NCBI RefSeq assembly: GCF_001039355.2
Contig: NW_019775904.1
Span: 140,440 to 174,074, forward strand
Length of the DNA: 33,635 nucleotides
Reading direction: 5' to 3'
Origin: Lingula anatina
Taxonomy: Eukaryota; Brachiopoda; Lingulata; Lingulida; Lingulidae
The notes under the pieces are model-generated. The model did not search any database. It was not told where the DNA came from and saw nothing but the letters and a program-made list of their open reading frames with translations. This document shows positions 10,002-19,641 of the stretch, piece after piece; within the stretch, counting starts at the first letter, position 1; each line of letters opens with the position of its first letter. Made by a program: the position numbers and the translations under genes.

Positions 10002-10225
10002 AAGTGCCATTTCACGAGAAACTCAACCAAATAGCGGCAAGGTGGGGGTCAACAGATTTTAATGAAAATTAGTGTCAAAATACTTTATATTAATGTATAT
10101 ATTTTGTTAGAACAAACATCTAACATCACAACCAAGTTGTTTTTTAAACGATTTTATCACCTCCTGTAAATTGATGCCCGTTTTTCTCACCCTCCCGCCA
10201 AACCACTTTTAGATCCTACCCTCAC

Positions 10226-10246
10226 AAAAAAAAAAAAAAAAAAAAA
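10226..10246. repeat. Poly-A tract
   Basis: A 21-base A run inside the 3.3-kb element, without a retroposed gene or SINE-like body in front of it. Confidence 0.9.
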
Positions 10247-10642
10247 GGTTGGTAGACTCATGAGACTTGCCATGATTATCAACAAAGGATAGTTCTATCA
10301 ATATGAAAAATAAAAACCACTGCACCTTTTATGGGTTGGGAGATATATGCCCAAAAAATAGAGATTTTTGACCTACTTTCTGTCATTCCTCACTGCCTGT
10401 GCAAGTGGGATGCACTTTGTCCAGTTGAATCTGTTACTGTAATAAGAAGTGTTACCCCCAAGAATATAACAAATGTACTTAAAAGATAGTCACAAAATTT
10501 CAACATATGTTTATTAAAGTAATTTGAAGTCTTTTTAACCTGCACTTACTGATCTTTAAGCTGGCGCTTCACAAGAAATGTGTGAAAAATTAGATACCTC
10601 TCAAAATGTAAAAATGCAAAAAGATGGGCTAGCCAGTGCTAT

Positions 10643-10874
10643 GGGCACATTCTCAATGAAGCTTTCATTCTACCCTGATCAATCCAACCCCATTGGTACT
10701 TTTGCTGAATGCAATCAGGTTAACAGATTATCACGTCTCTTTTTGTTTCCTATGCATTCTTACAATCACCATCTTTTCTGTATTCTACTCAATGCAATCT
10801 GATAGCATTCACCAAAAGTTCCGCTGGAGTTGAATCGATCTACCTACAACAAAAAGTTTCATTGGGAATGAGCC
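10643..10874. mobile_element. Palindromic MITE, family C, copy 1
   Basis: The two halves are inverted copies. GGGCACATTCTCAATGAA at the left matches the reverse complement of the right end. Inner blocks TTTTGCTGAATGCAATCAG and its mirrored form flank a ~70-bp centre. It is related to 20298-20576 and to the half copy at 1143-1220. There is no coding capacity. It is nested in the 3.3-kb TIR element. Confidence 0.7.
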
Positions 10875-11698
10875 GTATGACTGTTGCATAATGCTACCTT
10901 TATGTAATATCAACAACCCCATTAAGAATTTGTACAATGCACCGCACTACGCTCATTTCAAACTTTCAGATACGGGGTACATGTAGATTTGAACTGTGGT
11001 CATATCACTTATTAAGTGGGTTAGATTTCAATTTTCCAATATGTTTGGGTTACAGAAAAAAATGCCCACAATTCGTTTGGGAGGCTAGTAGTAAGGGACC
11101 CAGTTTCCTGTCCCCAAAAAATGGAGCCCAGTTATTTGTTATTGAAACCCTCATTTCAAATGCAATTTAAACATTTGTTTTTATCTATTTCAATATCTTG
11201 TTCAAAGAAAAACAAATTGCTTTAAAATAAGAAAATGCTATCTATTTTGTTTTCAGCTGGCAGGAAGATTTATCTAGCAGAAATATCACTGCAACCCAGT
11301 TCTAAGTGACTTTCTCCACGCATACCCATCACTAGCATACTTACATGACCCTAGTGGGGCGAACACACCTTGGTAATCTAATCACCAATCGCTTGGTTAG
11401 CAAAGGATTTTCCTTTCCCTGTATGAAGTGGGTGCTGACACTCTGGATTGAGTCTGTTCCATCCCTTGTAGAAATCTGTGAGCTGGACATACTGAGCGTC
11501 TGAAGAATGGGCTCCCTATCATCCCTGACTTGACCCTGGACGAATCACATTCAGATTTCGTAAATAATTCTCAACATGTCTGGTTCACTCCCCAAGCAAA
11601 ATGCAACTCGTCTGATATTTGTAGGCAGGTTTGAGTCCGCATGACATCTTTTCTGCACCAAAATTATTTACTTCCCACACCCATGTCGCGCAGAGTTA

Positions 11699-12610
11699 GG
11701 GGAGACCGGGGTTAGTTGGACCCCGGGGTAAGTTGGCCCCCCAGCAATTTATGAAAAAGTAAGTACGGGGTGAAAAAATTTATCACATCATTTAGTAAAG
11801 TGCCCGTAGCCGTACAAAGCTAAGGAAGTGCCGGACATTAAAAAGTTTTACTTAGGCGGTGAGGCCAAATAAACGTTTTTTGCACCTAAAAGTATTTTAG
11901 TTTAAGAGCTTGAAAAATCTATTTTCATAGGCTTTTTATATTTGATCGAATAAAGTATAGGGGATCAGACTAAATTTACTAAAATGTATTGACGGAGTCC
12001 ATTCTTGCACCATAAACGTCTGCAATCCTTAAATCTAAAAATTCTGCACCTGGGGCTAGTGGGACCCCCATATTGACCACAATCCTTTGCGCGCAACAGA
12101 GCTGCAGACCATTGTTGAAACAAATAATTACCAGTTTAGTTTCTTTTAAAACGAAAATTTATTACTCGTTTTCATTCAAAAACCTGCTTCATATCATTAT
12201 TAATTTATTCTCAATTAAAACAAAACAAATTTTATTGATAGATATTTTGGTTCCAGCAACACATACAACGCGACGGACGGAAACCTCAATAAATCTGCCT
12301 CATTTGAACTATTTATTCATCAGAGACTCTCAAAAATCAATCTAATAAATTAGAAATGTATAAAAAATGTATTTTAAGGCACTTACGTGGGATACTTACT
12401 TCATTTTCGTATAGGGGTCAACTTGCCCCGACCCTGGAGCCAACTTGACCCGTGGCGGGGCAAGTTGGCCCCCCTTACGCGTTTTTTTGTAAAGTTGTGA
12501 GTCATCTGGCATTATATTTGAAAAATAATGACGTTGCGTGCAAGCTTAGTTCATGAAACCGGTTTGGTTACTCTAACTCATTCCTAGTTGGCTCTATCCC
12601 CGGTCTCCCC
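11699..12610. mobile_element. 912-bp TIR element with GTTGG/CCAAC subterminal motifs
   Basis: A perfect 13-bp terminal inverted repeat, GGGGAGACCGGGG, lies at 11699-11711 and inverted at 12598-12610. Both sides are flanked by TA (11697-11698 and 12611-12612), consistent with a TA target duplication. Degenerate copies of a GGGTAAGTTGGCCCC-like motif recur near both ends, in both orientations, at about 11712, 11727, 12055, 12416, 12440 and 12460. Such repeats typify transposase-binding regions. The interior is AT-rich and encodes only a 90-codon frame with no known domain. The family is not assigned from sequence alone. Confidence 0.8.
12414..12472. repeat. Strong hairpin inside the 912-bp element
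   Basis: GGGGTCAACTTGCCCCG (12414-12430) pairs with CGGGGCAAGTTGGCCCC (12456-12472) over 17 bases with a single G-T wobble, leaving a 25-base loop that itself carries CCAACTTGACC. It is an internal subterminal structure of the transposon. Confidence 0.75.
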
Positions 12611-13269
12611 TATAAGTTTCGAACTATTTTCCTTGTCTTCAAACCAATTACAACGACGCTAATTATTCGGAAAACTGTTTAGAATTTTGTCAATTGTATT
12701 AATATAAACAAAAAGTACGATTAATAAAAATAAGGCGTATCTTAACAGCACCATAGAAATGAACCACCGCATAACTCACCGCTCACACCCTTCATTCTAG
12801 ACGTCAACCGGAACCTACGTACATGTATCCTGAAGAGGTGCAGTATTAAATTACGTAATTACAAAGCTCAAGTCCTTAACTGTTCAAAATTGCCTTATTT
12901 TATTCAAATTCAACGCCATGTTAGGCGAAATTTGCCAATTGGTGAGTGCTACATTTGGGCCTTGATTTTGGTCCCTCTTTTTACGGGCCAAGTTCGTTAC
13001 TATAGCAATGTGATTGACATTTTAGTCACAGATCACCCGAAAAGTCTTGGTATGGACCCTTAGAAAAAAGGAATAGTTAAAGCTGAAATGTCAAATCCTT
13101 CATGGAATTAACAAGCAAATTACGGCTACTTTTGTTACGATATTTTGTGTAGTCAGAACCCCAAAATTTCAGATGGCAATATCTATTTTTTCAAAAAATT
13201 TTAGAATTTTTTTAAAGTGTGCTTTCAATATCTTTTGTAACAGTTATCAAACACAGGAAATATTGGTTG
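12611..13269. other. Right inner part of the 3.3-kb element, no gene
   Basis: AT-rich DNA with no coding signal or further repeat ends recognised. It belongs to the body of the enclosing TIR element. Confidence 0.5.
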
Positions 13270-13528
13270 AATCTGCCGACCTCCACCTTGCCACATTTTG
13301 GCTGATTTGGTTGATTCTCTCGTGAAATGGCACTTAACTAATTAACTCATATCAATAACTAAAAGATAAATCATTTAATTGCTATCATATTCGGACCCAT
13401 GTCATAACTATCCTGAAAATTCTATCAAAATCCCTCCATAACTTTTTTCCATTATGTTGCTAACAGACAAACTGAGTAATAATCAACTAATAACCAACCA
13501 TTTAATAGTCATTTAATGGACCACCACT

Positions 13529-13979
13529 AAATCTTACCGTTTGTCACTAGGCCCTCTCGCAACAGTTCCTGAAATTTTCATCTAATATTACCTTAACGTC
13601 AATAACTTACCATTTGAGTAAGGTAAGAAAAATTTTGTAGTAGGCCTGTGAGAAAGTAATGGATCTGAATTCCTGCAGAAGGTCATGCCGCATCTTGTCC
13701 TCTTTATGAGATTCATTCATTTTTAAAAAAAGGTGCAGCCACGCAATATAAAATGAGCCCAAAACTCGACGATCCTGTTTTCACAACTAACTGCACAGGT
13801 CTTAGTGGCGCCAGGGACCTCCTACCTCGGTACTGCCATCGACAATATAAAATGCACCTATATTATGTAATATACGGGTGCTTCCAGTGGTAACAGGCTA
13901 AAGTAAATGAATACTGGTTTGCCGGTAGATTAAAAAGCTAAACATTTGGCCTTTTATTAATTTATTTATAATTATCTTT
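13529..13979 (+). repeat. Repeat B, copy 2
   Basis: Second copy of the repeat at 3950-4420, in the same orientation. Here it is followed after ~65 bases by a partial repeat A, whereas at 3.4-4.4 kb repeat A comes first. It lies just outside the right end of the 3.3-kb TIR element. Confidence 0.8.
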
Positions 13980-14045
13980 GACACAATTTATTAACTAAAT
14001 TAATAATTGACTAAATCTGTAAATATAATATGTTATGTGAATTTG

Positions 14046-14143
14046 TATATTTTAAAATCATGGTTTCTGTTTGGAAGAAACACATTTTTCTAAATGTACA
14101 TGTCACATCCTTATAAGAACCTGCCGAATTTACTCAGTCACGT
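14046..14143 (+). repeat. Repeat A, partial copy 3, interrupted by a MITE
   Basis: Matches the first ~100 bp of repeat A (TATATTTTAAAA..., CTTATAAGAACCTG, TACTCAGTCACGT). The match resumes at about 14399-14430 with ATATTGTTGGGAAGTCGTGCTT, after the MITE at 14160-14384. It is clearly older or more decayed than copies 1 and 2. Confidence 0.65.
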
Positions 14144-14159
14144 ACGTAGTATAGACCAT

Positions 14160-14384
14160 TCTAGACCCCATTCCCACAGATTTTAGATCACTCAATCCCT
14201 GTGGGGAGCCTCACTAGATTACTGTCAGCTTAGCCGGCTTAAATGTCTGTCCCGCCTACTAAAAGCTGTAAGGGGGTAATTAACTACCGTGCGCGCTCGG
14301 CTGATAGCAATTTAGCGTGAACCCCAAGGGAGTTAGGTCGATCTAGATGGATCGATCTAAATCCATGGGAATGCACTCCTAGAT
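14160..14384. mobile_element. 225-bp palindromic MITE (family D) inserted in repeat A
   Basis: Imperfect inverted arms of ~75 bp: TCTAGACCCCATTCCCACAG at the left against the reverse complement of CATGGGAATGCACTCCTAGA at the right. Inner matches include GATTTAGATC and CTRTCAGC. It splits an otherwise collinear repeat A. The ends share CATTCCC and GATC blocks with family C, so the two may be related. Confidence 0.65.
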
Positions 14385-14439
14385 GCTCAAGGACAAACAT
14401 ATTATATTGTTGGGAAGTCGTGCTTGGAATTTCATGTCA

Positions 14440-14885
14440 GATGGACATACAAACGTCTACAATTGTCACAATAATTTAAAAAAAATACATCTTTGCACAG
14501 CAGTCGTGGATCGGTACAGTTCAGTTGTCAGCTGCGAACTACTTCTACAAGGTCCTTCAAAGGCTCTAAAACATCGTAATAATTGCAGCACACACCATAA
14601 AACACCCAAAAAATACTTAGATGTGGGCATAACAGTTTGCATACATGCAAAAATCCCACATGACAACGATTAATAGCCTCCCGGGAATTATTTTTCCCTT
14701 GACGCTCTTCGTTGCGCCGGCGGTCGATGCAGCATATATTTCAAAACAAATTGTCTGCAAATTAAGCACGATTTTTCACCCTTAAAATTCGTGACACGTT
14801 TTTATACTGTTGCGTTCTCAATCTCAGCGACTGTAATTGTTTTTGACATAGGATTGACGCGCCGGTGGCACGCGCTAGCTAGGTC
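14440..14885. other. Gene-free stretch
   Basis: Overlapping frames of 96 codons (plus) and 66 codons (minus) end here, with no recognisable domain and no splice context. Nothing else identified. Confidence 0.4.
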
Positions 14886-14889
14886 AGCG

Positions 14890-14995
14890 GCGCAGATTTG
14901 GTTTTCTGCTAAGCGCAGATTTGGCTCCCAGACAGATTTCTGCTAGCCGCAGATTTGGACTCTGTCCAGATTTCTGCTCTGCGGAGATTTGAGTG
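14890..14995. repeat. Short minisatellite, ~34-bp unit
   Basis: About three units built around GCAGATTTGG...CAGATTTCTGCT, with diverged edges (GCGCAGATTTGGTTTTCTGC, CCGCAGATTTGGACTCTG, GCGGAGATTTGAG). It lies just before a (TA)n run and an LTR-like edge. Confidence 0.65.
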
Positions 14996-15052
14996 GTATC
15001 CAAATTTCCGTCAATGGGGAACAGGGCGGGCTGCATGCGCTTGAGCTTCTGT

Positions 15053-15055
<3 letters not shown>

Positions 15056-15107
<52 letters not shown>
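15056..15107. repeat. (TA)n microsatellite
   Basis: About 52 bases of alternating TA. The ATATAT-encoded peptide in any frame across it is not a gene. Confidence 0.95.
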
Positions 15108-15109
<2 letters not shown>

Positions 15110-15310
15110 GGAAGCGACATAACAGTCGAAGATAGTTGAATAGTGTAGAGGAGCGGGAGCGGGATAGAAGAAGGTTGTTTTACAGTTAGTTTTAGAGTTA
15201 TGCAGTTAGAGATTTACAGCCTTAGTTTAGCCTGAAGTTTGTACAAGAAAACTTTCAGTTGTCAGGAGAAATAAAGAAGACTTACAACTGATAGATGGTG
15301 GCAGCATTTG
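15108..15310 (+). mobile_element. Possible LTR remnant with tRNA-Leu-type primer-binding site
   Basis: A GAAATAAAG polyadenylation-like signal (near 15269) is followed ~20 bases later by TGGTGGCAGC (15297-15306). That matches the first 10 bases complementary to the 3' end of many animal tRNA-Leu, the usual primer site of some Ty3/gypsy-type elements. A TG start could be at 15050, but no CA end, second LTR or internal gag/pol follows. This is a weak call. Confidence 0.3.
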
Positions 15311-15618
15311 TTTTTACTTTACATACCGATTGTGTTTCGAACAGTGAAATAAAGAAACGCAACAATACCATGCTCCTATTATTTCTACAAGTGTACTCTC
15401 CCCCAAATGCATAAAGATAAATTGTTATCTTACCGTGTTGTTAGAATAACTGCTTTTTTCTCCGAGTCCACGACTTTACTCCCGTTCACCTCCAGCTAAA
15501 AATGACCACTCAGCTTCACGTCTTACACCACTACACGTCACTTCCGGCACAATTCTGATAAATTCTCGTCTCCTCCGGTACCCCTTATTGAGTGACAAAG
15601 TTTGAGCAAGAGACCATT
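15311..15618. other. Gene-free stretch
   Basis: No recognisable gene, repeat end or RNA. Confidence 0.4.
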
Positions 15619-15693
15619 AATTAAATTACGTACAATGTATGAAGATGCCTTTCTCTAAAAGTTATGCAGCACTGCCTGTACCACTACCCTACA
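15619..15693. repeat. Short repeat F, copy 1
   Basis: TTAAATTACGTA..., CTTTCTCTAAAAGTTA and CACTACCC occur in the same order and spacing as at 18794-18875. Its right edge coincides with the point where the polymerase-like peptide loses homology, so the last ~12 codons of that open frame belong to this repeat. Confidence 0.55.
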
Positions 15694-15961
15694 TGTACCG
15701 TCGCCAGTCCACTCGGCTTTAAATAACCCGGGCTTTCGTTTGTCGTATGCCTCGTTTTCTGGCGTATAAGTGCGAGGAAACCAAAGATGTTTTTCTTCTT
15801 CGTACTGTTCACGCATATCAGGTTTTATTACGGCTTCCAAGCTATCTGCCAAAAAAGGCAATTTAGGCGGGATCTGTGTCCATTTCACAATATTGGAAAT
15901 CGGACGGATCCGCGAACTTAAGCATGAAATCATGAATGCAATGCATATACCTCTCTCTTAA
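15694..15961 (-). pseudogene. Family B DNA polymerase remnant (Polinton/adinto-like type)
   Basis: On the minus strand, one frame (about 15961-15880) carries FADPSDFQYCEMDTDP, the region of the polymerase motif C (DTD). The next residues hit a stop and a frameshift at a T run. The continuation in another frame has ADSLEAVIKPDMREQYEEEK, HLWFPR and YDKRKPGLFKAEW. This is the segment after the catalytic aspartates in the protein-primed-type family B polymerases carried by Polinton-like and related integrated elements of invertebrates. At least one stop and one frameshift break it, and both ends are missing, so it is dead. No capsid, integrase or other partner gene is nearby. Confidence 0.65.
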
Positions 15962-16842
15962 TGAATTACAATACTCAGCGGACCCTTGTTTGTTTACCTT
16001 TGTGTAACGCGTTCAACTAAGCCGCGTGCCATCTCTCTTTTAGGTCAATAAAAAAATGCACGGCTTTTGTTCCAATTCAAAACTAAAAAAAAACTATCTT
16101 TCAACAACTTGTGTATAAACCTGTTTTTACCAATATAAACATCTCCCTTTAAAACACAAAAAAACTTAATTATCTTTATTTTTGGAAGAAAAAAACATAT
16201 TTAGAGGGCCATTCAGGGCGAATCCTTTTTAAGAACTGTCAGCCTGATACTATACTACTTATGTCCTTTCTCTTTATCGGGTCTGATGATAAACCCCTGC
16301 AATTTAAAATACCGATCTTTATATAACTCACAGTTACTTTTAAAGACAAATATCAAAAACTACTCTAAAGGAGAAGAGGTGCTGTCAACCTGCATGAAGG
16401 AGATAACGACAGCTTAAATAGAAATGTACGTCGTCTGTCTATATACTACTGTATATATATCCATAATATTTGTGTGTTTCTTGTTTTCTACTAATAATTA
16501 CATACGTATCTTTTTTTTTTTTTTTTTGCGCTTTCATGCACATACACTGTACATACTCTCACACATACTCTCATTCACATCTAGAAATATAGCATAATAT
16601 ATCATTAAAGGGCACAATGAATGCTTTTGTTGAGATAAGGTGAACAGTTGCTGTTTTTCTTCACCATTTGCATCTAGTATAGAATAGAGATGTGATCATC
16701 CCCGTTGTGCGGAGTCCCTTTATTTTTCATTCACCTGGGCACTGACTGTAAGAGCCCACTACTAGTGCTATAACGTAATCAGTGTCTAATATGTGATTGT
16801 CAAGAACCAGTTTGTCACACCAGTGCCGCAGGTTATTTTACG
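15962..16842. other. Gene-free stretch
   Basis: AT-rich non-coding DNA with a poly-T tract near 16511-16527 and several short A/T runs. No gene, RNA or transposon end recognised. Confidence 0.45.
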
Positions 16843-16849
16843 CTATACT

Positions 16850-18362
16850 AGTGATTGACAATGCCCTGCAATATATACGATGCTACAACTTTTACCTACC
16901 GGTAGGTTACACAGGCTACATCTGCATTTGGGTCCTTCCCAAAGCCTTAAAAGTGATTTAAACTCATTTGAATTGATGCTTTCCTTTAGTAAGTATTTAG
17001 ATACTTTGTTTGTAATTTTTTCTAAGGTAGCATCTGAGTGGAGATATGTTGTGGAGTGGATCTGAGTATTTTCTGCCTGAATTTTGTTGCTTACATTGCG
17101 CATCATTTAGTCTCCTATAATTAACATTTTTAAGTGTGTGCTTACATTGCTGGGTGCTCCTTGTGGTGGGATTGGTAGGGGTTTGTGGCTGCTGTGGCTG
17201 CTGACGGTTTCCACGTGCAATTGAGCTCCAAGTCATTTGTTGGTGCTGGAGGGGGGCAAATCTGTTGGAGGTCTGTATGGGAACCGTTCCCCTGTTGTCT
17301 ATAGCAGTGTGTAGGTTTTCTATCTCACTTTTTTTCCGTGTTTCATTTTCAATTTCAGTTTCCATGCTTTCAATTCTAGCGCGGAAGATGTTATCGTATC
17401 CAGTTTGCTCTGCATTTCATGGATTTGTTTGTGGAGTTTCTCATTTTCCTTTTTCAATTTTAATGTTTCAGCCTCCCTTTCTTCTTGTTGTTTTGCAAGC
17501 AGTAAATTCTGCCGTATTTCTTCCCTTTGCTGGCTATTTTCATTTATTTCCTTACTGCCAAATGGGGACTGTTTGTAACCAGGGTGACATTTTCTATTTC
17601 ATTGTACTCAATGTCGTCAAAGTCATCCAGGTCTTGGATTTGGTATGAAATGAAAGCTCAGTCTCTGAGGTAGTAGTTTCATCGCTTCTCACCGGTGTTT
17701 CAATGGGAATACTACAGGTAGGAATACAGGGGTTATCTGCATCTGCTATCATGCTCTTTTTTCTGGTATATTTAGCCTCTTCTTCCATAAGTAGTCTCAG
17801 TCGTGGAAAATCATTTGAGACCCAGTTCATACATTGAGCTCCATTGATAACAATTATGCCCCTGCTGACGTAGAAACTCATGACAGCATATGTACTGTCA
17901 ACTCCATCATCATCTCTCGTGATCATTTTCAGGTGAAAACCTGAAAATCTGTTTCCTGATGAATTGGTGGAGATGAGAGTTCCATGTTTTCATATTTCCT
18001 TTGACAGTACTCTTTTGATGTCGTTTTCCAGTCATTCAGTCTGTTGAGTGAAATTTAGCATTGCAAATGACCTTTTCTTCTATCCCTGCTTGTAACCTTG
18101 TTTGATGATCAAAGTACAGCTTCTCAGGGTTTAGAAACATTTCCTTTGCTGTGTCTTGACTATTTTGTGAGGGAGATTTTAGTGGTGATAGCTCAGAGTC
18201 ATATAGAAAGTCGGGATTCTTCACAGTTTTTACAGACCTTTTTGGTCTGGACAGTGCCATGTTTAGTGAGTTTTCTTCTAAAACTTCCAAAAGTTTATCA
18301 CAAAAGTTTGATGTACAGCAGGCTGTAGCAGTCTTGGTTGAAATAAGTAAGGATTCCAACAC
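16850..18362 (-). pseudogene. Decayed transposon ORF1-like protein with coiled coil
   Basis: Successive minus-strand frames, joined by at least three frameshifts, make up one ancient protein. The order is: a basic start (MALSRPKRSVKTVKNPDFLY, ~18260); VSRGIIVINGAQCMNW and FPRLRLLMEEE (~17850-17790); a Glu/Lys/Gln coiled coil (QQREEIRQNLLLAKQQEERE and following, ~17540-17400); then SNRFAPLQ and SSIARGN with a Gln/Pro linker (~17270-17180). A short tail (SDATLEKITNKVSKYL, ~17040) may be the start of an SGNH-like domain. This resembles accessory/ORF1 proteins of invertebrate retroelements. No reverse transcriptase is attached and the family is not assigned. Confidence 0.5.
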
Positions 18363-19421
18363 TGTTTTGGAGATTTATGTTGGTAAGCGGAGGAAGTATC
18401 CTATTTTCTGTTACAGGGCCATAGCGATGAAATAACCATCGCTTGGGCATGGGTTTAGGACTGTTTTATTTTCCTAGTTTGAAACAGAGCTACATCGGGT
18501 TTCAGAAAAAGGAGGATTAAAGGCTAATTAGTCGCAAATGAAACTTAAAATAAGTAAATAGTGATTTTTTCTAAAGAAAAGCTTATGCTACGCATCACTA
18601 TAACTGCGACAATTGCGATGTGCATTTTTTCTTGGTTATCCTAACTTTGAGAGGTAGGGCTACTGTACGTGTAATAGTAATGCCTTAATGTATTTGCTCG
18701 CTTTCACAAGGTTGCCTCTTACTGTTGAGTGGAAGTTGATTAAATGGCCGGTCGAGCGATATGTTGCTCCGTTTAGGCGACCTTTTACGTGATTAAATTA
18801 CGTAAAATTCAAGAAGTTGCCATTCTCTAAAAGTTACGCGACACGACCTGCATCACGTGTAGTTCACTACCCCTCAATTAAAAAGGGCCGCCTGTCATTT
18901 CATATGCATTCTCAGTTCTATAGTGCCAAGGTTTATTTACTGCTTGACTGCTCGTGGAGCCAAATATAATGAACAAATAAAAAACAAATTTCGTTTTGTC
19001 GTGATCTGCACATGATAATGCTATGAGTCATGCTCAGCTGAAGTAACGAAAACATAACCCTACATCGTACGATATTACAACCAATCCCTAGTGCACCTTA
19101 CGGTGTTGTTCTAACTACTACACGGTTTGACTCGGGTACAGTTTCACGTTTTTTATTAACACCACCTAAACTTATATATTCTCCGTGAGTATCGAGAAAC
19201 TTGCTGCAAAGTCATCTTAAAAAAGGCCACCGTGCACTATGCAGATACATCGTGTGGGATGTAGGTCAAGTTTATTTACTCCGCGTTAAAAACACCGAAA
19301 TAGAAAACTAGAACTAGAAGTTGTGTCAACCACGCAGGGAACAACACAAGTACTTGCTGTCTCTCTCTAAGACTTCTTGTTACCATACAAGCAATTGACT
19401 CTGCCGGTGACGGTGGTCCTG
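18363..19421. other. Gene-free stretch including the presumed MINPP1 promoter and 5' UTR
   Basis: No clear TATA box or initiator can be fixed. It holds short repeat F copy 2. The part just upstream of 19434 carries a two-codon upstream frame. Confidence 0.4.
18794..18875. repeat. Short repeat F, copy 2
   Basis: Matches 15619-15693 through TTAAATTACGTA, TTCTCTAAAAGTTA and CACTACCC. About 80 bp, of unknown origin. Confidence 0.5.
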
Positions 19422-19430
19422 CATGACGTG
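19422..19430 (+). promoter_or_regulatory. Two-codon upstream ORF before the MINPP1 start
   Basis: ATG ACG TGA lies three bases before the MINPP1 ATG, in the same frame as it but closed by its own stop. If the transcript starts upstream, ribosomes would have to leak past or reinitiate, so it may lower translation. Confidence 0.4.
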
Positions 19431-19433
19431 ACG

Positions 19434-19641
19434 ATGTCCGGACACAGGAGACTTACAACCTGTTTGCTCGTGCTTGTTTTAGGCCTGGTATGCTTTTGTC
19501 ATTGTGTGGGCGCCGGTCAGATACCGTGCTACACGTCGGACCCCAATCCCTATCGACGGTACAGCACCAAATCAGCATACGCCGAGATACCAGCGGTGAC
19601 AGGGGGAACGGACACGGGGAGAAGTGACACCGTGGACGCAG
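19434..19641 (+). CDS. MINPP1: MINPP1 exon 1 (signal peptide)
   Basis: Encodes residues 1-69 plus one base. The ATG is the first in frame that is not closed by a stop; a hydrophobic run (LLVLVLGLVCFCHCVG) follows. Donor GCAG/GTAATG, phase 1. The frame stays open a few codons into the intron. Confidence 0.8.

Larger units (their letters stand above)
10002..13335. mobile_element. 3.3-kb non-autonomous DNA transposon with ~60-bp terminal inverted repeats
   Basis: The left end (10002-10058) starts AAGTGCCATTTCACGAGA, continues with CTCAACCAAAT, and then reads GGCAAGGTGGGGGTC. Reverse-complementing 13335-13270 gives the same blocks, with a ~9-base gap in the left arm. No transposase frame lies between the ends, so the element needs a helper or is a decayed carrier. 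Two other elements (10643-10874 and 11699-12610) sit inside. A clean target-site duplication was not found; both flanks are TA-rich. The superfamily is not assigned. Confidence 0.7.

Noticed and set aside
14884-15120. 78-codon minus-strand frame with a Tyr-Ile run
   Set aside because: It is the translation of (TA)n and the adjoining minisatellite.
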